In this document: positions 6,798 through 10,157 of the stretch, piece by piece
Position numbering within the stretch: the stretch's first letter is position 1
Layout: the number at the start of each line of letters is the position of its first letter
Assembly (NCBI GenBank): GCA_002403905.1
Contig: DHIR01000227.1
Location: forward strand, 498 to 10,654
Direction: 5' to 3'
DNA length: 10,157 bases
Origin: Mucilaginibacter sp. UBA4741
GTDB lineage: Bacteria; Bacteroidota; Bacteroidia; Sphingobacteriales; Sphingobacteriaceae
Made by a program: the position numbers and the translations under genes
Notes under the pieces: model-generated
What the model was told of the DNA's origin: nothing
Database searches by the model: none
What the model saw: the letters and a program-made list of their open reading frames with translations, nothing else

Positions 6798-8015
6798 TTA
6801 CTGTTTAACAACCGGCTGATGGTCATGCAAGCGTTGTTTGCGTATCAACGCTTCAAGGTAATAATAATCAGCATAAATTATAGGTACATCAACTTCACTA
6901 TGGGCAGGGGCGCTGCCTGTGCTATGTAATAACAAGAAGCCTTTGCTCTCGCCAATATTTGGCCTGTAGGCTTTCAAATTATCAACTATTTTATTGGCTG
7001 TTGATGTATAAAGTTTTCCGTTGGCTTTGCTGTAAGTGCCTAACTCATATAAAGCCGAGGCCGCAACAGCACCGGCAGAAGCATCGCGCGGTTGGGTTGC
7101 TTTATCGGGCGCGTTATAATCCCAGTAGGGTATAAGGTCCTTAGGTAGTTCGGGATTGTTGATAATGAATTGAGCAATCTTTTCGGCTTGTTCCAGATAC
7201 CTTTTATCTTTTGTTTCGCGATAACACATGGTATAACCATAAAGGCCCCAGGCTTGTCCGCGTGCCCAGGCAGATTCATTGGCATAGCCTTGCGCTGTTA
7301 TTTTCTCAATAACTTTTCCTGTTTCCTGGTCATAATTAACCACATGGTAAGAACTGTTATCAGCCCTGAAATGGTTTTTTATGGTAGTATTAGCGTGCGT
7401 AACCGCAATTTTATAAAACGATGAATCGCCTGACAGTCTGGTGGCCTCAAACAATAGTTCAAGGTTCATCATATTATCAACAATAACCGTGAATTTAGGT
7501 GTACCTATATTACCCCACGACCTTATAGCGCCAACTACAGGGTTAAACCTCTTAGATAAAGAACGTGCACCCTGGATGATCACATCCTTATAAGCTGCAT
7601 CATGTGTTAAGCGATAGGCATTACCAAAGCTGCAATATATTTCAAAACCAAGATCGTGTGTGCCGGTATTGAATTTTTCCTGTTCAATAAAGGCAGTATA
7701 GGTTTTCGCTTCGTTCAGCCATTTGGTATCCTTAGTATATTCATATAAATACCATAACTCGCCGGGGAAAAAGCCACTGCACCAATCTTTTGATGGTATT
7801 ATTGCCAGGTTGCCATTTTTATCAATATTGCGGGGTACAACCAGGTTGGCATTGGTAGTTTGTGCTTTTGCCTGTGCCACCTGGGTTAGCATAAAATCTG
7901 TTTGACTCGTCGCAAATTTAAATGCGCTGGCTACATCAGTCTGTGCTATTGCTTTAAAATTTGATAAGCCTGTTATCAATATAAAGCCTATGGTCTTGTA
8001 TTTGCTAAGCATCAT
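6798..8015 (-). CDS. Secreted unsaturated uronyl hydrolase, family GH88
   Basis: GH88 enzymes remove the 4,5-unsaturated uronic acid left at the non-reducing end of oligosaccharides by polysaccharide lyases, using a hydration mechanism. The 405-residue protein has a signal peptide (about residues 1-24, cut AIA/Q), so it should act in the periplasm. Family landmarks are KDWCSGFFPGELWYLYEYT (76-94), THDLGFEIYCSFGNAY (119-134) with Asp121, VIVDNMMNLELLF (177-189) with Asp180, and ESAWARGQAWGLYGY (247-261). Asp121 and Asp180 correspond to the catalytic pair known from Bacillus UGL (Asp88/Asp149). The length fits the family. The start ATG shares one base with the stop of the upstream cupin gene (TAATG), indicating coupled translation. 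Whether the substrate is a glycosaminoglycan-like or plant or microbial uronate glycan cannot be told. Confidence 0.92.
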   Translation of the reverse strand: MMLSKYKTIGFILITGLSNFKAIAQTDVASAFKFATSQTDFMLTQVAQAKAQTTNANLVVPRNIDKNGNLAIIPSKDWCSGFFPGELWYLYEYTKDTKWLNEAKTYTAFIEQEKFNTGTHDLGFEIYCSFGNAYRLTHDAAYKDVIIQGARSLSKRFNPVVGAIRSWGNIGTPKFTVIVDNMMNLELLFEATRLSGDSSFYKIAVTHANTTIKNHFRADNSSYHVVNYDQETGKVIEKITAQGYANESAWARGQAWGLYGYTMCYRETKDKRYLEQAEKIAQFIINNPELPKDLIPYWDYNAPDKATQPRDASAGAVAASALYELGTYSKANGKLYTSTANKIVDNLKAYRPNIGESKGFLLLHSTGSAPAHSEVDVPIIYADYYYLEALIRKQRLHDHQPVVKQ

Positions 8016-8620
8016 TATTCGGCAACTTTAATTTTTATAACCATCTTTTTTACTTTGTCATAGCCATCAACATGTATACCAGGACGGTGCGCATCCTGCG
8101 GGAAACATATTACAAGCACGCCGGGGTCCTCTACATAATAATTACCTTTAGTGTTTATGTCATAGTTTGCCGCATCTTTAACAGCGTCATACGGGTTAGT
8201 AATTGTGGCTGTAGCCGCATTAGTCACACCTATTCTTTCTTTACCGCTTATTACTAAATGTAGATCTATGTAATTACGGTGCGATTCCCAGCCTGTTTTA
8301 TCATAATCCTTGGTAGGGCCATCGGTTACGGTAGCAAAAACATTAGTGCCATCAATTACGCGTTTACCTACCGATAGTGTGTCAAGATTAGTATTATTTA
8401 TAAAAGCAAACGCCTTATCCCAATAGGCTTTATTACGATGGTATTGCTTTGCAAATTCTGCATTATTAAGCCCGGTAAACAGGTTTAATTTAAATCCATT
8501 TCGCCATTCGCCTTTTTTAGCCCATGCGGCGGCGCTTTCAGAAGTCTGGGCCTTTGCAACTGTACCGATAAAACAAAAAATAGCCAATAAGACAATTTTG
8601 TAGTTAAGTATTTTCTTCAT
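8015..8620 (-). CDS. Secreted YhcH/YjgK/YiaL (EbgC-type) cupin protein
   Basis: The protein belongs to the YhcH/YjgK/YiaL family (DUF386), a jelly-roll fold whose member NanQ (YhcH) of E. coli accelerates sialic-acid anomerisation. Starting at ATG 8620 gives 201 residues with a clean signal peptide (MKKILNYKIVLLAIFCFIGT, cut near AKA/Q at 24), unusual because most characterised relatives are cytoplasmic. A longer start at 8674 would bury the signal behind 18 extra residues and is rejected. Family motifs are WESHRNYIDLHLVISGKERIG (within 111-131) and VLVICFPQDAHRPGI (168-182), with Glu112, His114, His121 and His178 as likely metal ligands. It is the first gene of a two-gene unit with GH88 (1-base stop/start overlap). 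A sugar ring-opening or mutarotase role on unsaturated uronate is my inference. Confidence 0.85.
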   Translation of the reverse strand: MKKILNYKIVLLAIFCFIGTVAKAQTSESAAAWAKKGEWRNGFKLNLFTGLNNAEFAKQYHRNKAYWDKAFAFINNTNLDTLSVGKRVIDGTNVFATVTDGPTKDYDKTGWESHRNYIDLHLVISGKERIGVTNAATATITNPYDAVKDAANYDINTKGNYYVEDPGVLVICFPQDAHRPGIHVDGYDKVKKMVIKIKVAE

Positions 8621-8861
8621 GATGGAATAATTTAGCAGCCCCATTGTGTTGGGCATAATTGGTTTAATATTCAATTATACAAGTATTTTGGTATATAATT
8701 TAATAAACCTCAATTTTAAGATTTATATTCACTCATTCACAACTACCTCATTTAATTGAGTTTCTATATTCTACATCGATTGCGTAAAAATATAGATGCG
8801 ATAGCTTTTAATTGGGCGATAAATTGTAAAATTGCTATTCGTAACCAAATCTAAATAACCA
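8621..8861. promoter_or_regulatory. 241-bp divergent promoter region between the cupin gene and kduI
   Basis: This AT-rich gap must hold the promoters of both uronate transcripts. It contains an imperfect palindrome CTCATTTAATTGAG (8747-8760; one T:T mismatch pair) and a spaced inverted repeat TCTATATT (8763-8770) / AATATAGA (8789-8796). Either could be an operator for a shared regulator. No clear paired -33/-7 promoter was found for either direction, and no RNA gene or further ORF is evident. Confidence 0.35.
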
Positions 8862-9692
8862 TTGAGATCTATTTATAGCGTACACCCCGAAGATTTTAAA
8901 TCGTACCAAACCGCGGCTATCCGCGAGCGTTTTTTGCTGGACGAAATTGTAAAGCCAAACGAGGTAAACTGTGTTTACACGCATTATGACCGTATGATTG
9001 TTGGCGCGGCAAATCCTGTTAATAAACAACTGGAACTGGAGAACTATCCCAATCTAAAAGCCGACTACTTTTTACAACGTCGCGAAATTGGTATCATAAA
9101 CGTAGCCGGAAACGGTGAGGTTATTGCCGATGGACAAACCTATAAAGTAAATAAACTGGATTGCCTGTATATAGGTAAAGGTGTAAAAAGCGTAAAGTTT
9201 TCAAGTACAGATAGTGCTAATCCGGCAGTGTTTTACATACTGTCATGCCCCGCGCATACTACTTATCCAACGGCATTATTAACTAATGAAAAAGCGGTTA
9301 AAGTAAACGCGGGTGATGCATCAACAGCAAACCGCCGTACTATAAATAAATATATTCATGCCGAAGGTATACAGAGCTGCCAGCTAGTAATGGGTTTAAC
9401 CATTTTAAGCGATGGAAGCGTTTGGAACACCATGCCTGCACACGTGCATGACAGAAGGATGGAAGCATATTTTTATTTTGATGTGCCTAAAGGGCAGCGT
9501 GTGTTTCATTACATGGGCGAGGGTAACGAAACCCGGCATATTGTAATAGATAACTATGAAGCAGTGGTATCGCCACCGTGGAGCATACATTCTGGCAGTG
9601 GTACGGCCAGTTATAGTTTTATATGGGGAATGGCAGGCGAAAACCTTGACTATACCGATATGGATATTTTTGATATTGCAGATATTAAGTAG
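8862..9692 (+). CDS. kduI: 5-keto-4-deoxyuronate isomerase (4-deoxy-L-threo-5-hexosulose-uronate ketol-isomerase), TTG start
   Basis: KduI converts 5-keto-4-deoxyuronate, formed from unsaturated uronates, to 3-deoxy-D-glycero-2,5-hexodiulosonate in the cytoplasm. The 276-residue product follows E. coli KduI (278) along its whole length: SIYSVHPEDF at the start, HYDRMIVG (41-48), ADYFLQRREIGIIN (67-80), NRRTINKY (157-164) and the C-terminal WGMAGEN. The zinc ligands are all visible: His194 and His196 (MPAHVHDRRME), Glu201, and His243 (WSIHSG), two positions below the E. coli numbers. The start is TTG at 8862: an in-frame TAA lies 6 bp upstream and the first in-frame ATG would remove 44 conserved residues. 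The gene is divergent from the cupin-GH88 pair and 19 bp before the SDR gene, so a single uronate operon is likely. Confidence 0.95.
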   Translation: MRSIYSVHPEDFKSYQTAAIRERFLLDEIVKPNEVNCVYTHYDRMIVGAANPVNKQLELENYPNLKADYFLQRREIGIINVAGNGEVIADGQTYKVNKLDCLYIGKGVKSVKFSSTDSANPAVFYILSCPAHTTYPTALLTNEKAVKVNAGDASTANRRTINKYIHAEGIQSCQLVMGLTILSDGSVWNTMPAHVHDRRMEAYFYFDVPKGQRVFHYMGEGNETRHIVIDNYEAVVSPPWSIHSGSGTASYSFIWGMAGENLDYTDMDIFDIADIK

Positions 9693-9711
9693 ATAAATAA
9701 AATTATAAAAA

Positions 9712-10104
9712 GTGGAAAATAACTTCTCATTAAAAGGTAAGGTAATTGTAGTTACCGGTGGTACAGGTATATTGGGTAAATCGTTTGTAAACGGTATTGT
9801 AGAGGCTGGCGGTACGGTTGGTATTTTAGGCAGAAACCAGCAGGTGGCCGAAGAAAGAGCTGCAGCCATTAATGCAAACGGAGGGCAGGCTATTGCGCTT
9901 ATTGCCGATGCTTTAGATGAAGCGGCACTAGTTGCGGCAAAAGACAAAGTGCTGGCTGCATACGGCCGGATTGATGGTTTGGTGAATGGGGCCGGTGGCA
10001 ATATGCCCGAAGGCGTTTTACTTCCCGATCAGGATATTTTTAGTATGAACTTGGCGGGCATGAAAAAAGTAACCGAGCTTAATCTTTGGGGCACTATTAT
10101 ACCC
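9712..10104 (+). CDS. Short-chain dehydrogenase, UxuB-type (D-mannonate oxidoreductase-like), 3' truncated by adapter
   Basis: The fragment covers 131 genomic codons of an NAD(P)-dependent SDR. Residues 6-22 (SLKGKVIVVTGGTGILG) hold the Rossmann TGxxxGxG motif at 15-22; Asp66 is in the usual adenine-contact position and NGAGG (92-96) replaces the common NNAG. The NGAGGNMPEG and ELNLWGTI stretches resemble the SDR-type mannonate oxidoreductase (Bacillus YjmF/UxuB) more than KduD, so fructuronate reduction in uronate catabolism is favoured, with KduD-like activity as the alternative. The start is GTG at 9712: an in-frame TAA ends 3 bp upstream and the predicted N-terminus (MENNFSLKGK) fits the family. 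Catalytic Ser, Tyr and Lys lie beyond the break. The frame stays open to the window end but the last residues are adapter. Confidence 0.85.
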
Positions 10105-10157
10105 CTGTCTCTTATACACATCTCCGAGCCCACGCTGTCTCTTATACACATCTCCGA
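10105..10157 (+). other. Nextera transposase adapter sequence, two tandem copies (library artefact)
   Basis: The 19-base mosaic end CTGTCTCTTATACACATCT is present exactly at 10105-10123 and again at 10135-10153. The first copy is followed by CCGAGCCCACG (10124-10134), the continuation of the Illumina Nextera read-through adapter, and the second by CCGA at the window end, giving a 30-bp period. This is untrimmed sequencing adapter at a contig end, not genomic DNA. Translated in the SDR frame it yields the known contaminant-type peptide LSLIHISEPT. Confidence 0.97.

Noticed and set aside
8621..8674. Longer start for the YhcH-type cupin gene at 8674 (18 extra residues)
   Set aside because: The extension MNIKPIMPNTMGLLNYSI precedes a textbook MKK signal peptide and would place it internally; the ATG at 8620 gives a normal secretion signal.
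9405..10001. A 198-codon open frame on the minus strand
   Set aside because: It lies antisense across the kduI end and the SDR start, both firmly supported, spans their intergenic gap and has no recognisable domain; it is a shadow of plus-strand coding.
10105..10157. Tandem repeat or transposon end at the window edge
   Set aside because: The sequence is the synthetic Nextera mosaic end plus its adapter continuation, not a natural insertion sequence.

Overview
The window looks like chromosomal DNA of an environmental Bacteroidota, most likely Sphingobacteriaceae (Mucilaginibacter- or Pedobacter-like). This is inferred from secreted glycan hydrolases with MKK-type signal peptides cut before Gln, a small PorT-like outer-membrane barrel, AT-rich spacers without clear Shine-Dalgarno sequences, and occasional TAnnTTTG promoter elements. 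No rRNA, tRNA, CRISPR array or transposase gene was seen.

Layout. Bases 2-1535 (+) carry the 3' half of glpK (glycerol kinase) and complete glpF (glycerol facilitator), a glycerol uptake and phosphorylation pair. A strong bidirectional terminator at 1564-1599 separates them from three minus-strand genes that read towards it: a secreted 720-aa TIM-barrel glycoside hydrolase (3098-5260), an outer-membrane beta-barrel protein (2407-2985) and a secreted SGNH/GDSL esterase (1632-2321). A 398-bp non-coding stretch (5261-5658) is rich in structure: a GNRA-loop hairpin and an iterated TTGTTTCAC motif with three perfect tandem copies and an inverted fourth. It leads into a two-gene cassette on the plus strand, a HipA-like kinase (5659-6435) and a DUF3037 protein (6413-6796), whose reading frames overlap by 23 bp.

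The right part is a uronate-utilisation block. On the minus strand, a secreted YhcH/EbgC-type cupin (8015-8620) is translationally coupled to a secreted GH88 unsaturated uronyl hydrolase (6798-8015). Divergently on the plus strand lie kduI (8862-9692, TTG start) and a GTG-started short-chain dehydrogenase resembling the SDR-type mannonate oxidoreductase UxuB. A coherent reading is that GH88 releases unsaturated uronate in the periplasm, the cupin may help open the sugar ring, KduI isomerises the resulting 5-keto-4-deoxyuronate, and SDR enzymes reduce the keto-sugar intermediates.

The last 53 bases (10105-10157) are not genomic. They are two tandem copies of the Nextera transposase mosaic-end adapter, so the dehydrogenase gene is cut after about 131 codons and everything after base 10104 is a library artefact. 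The most biologically intriguing part is the HipA-like/DUF3037 cassette with its unusual repeat-bearing upstream region.
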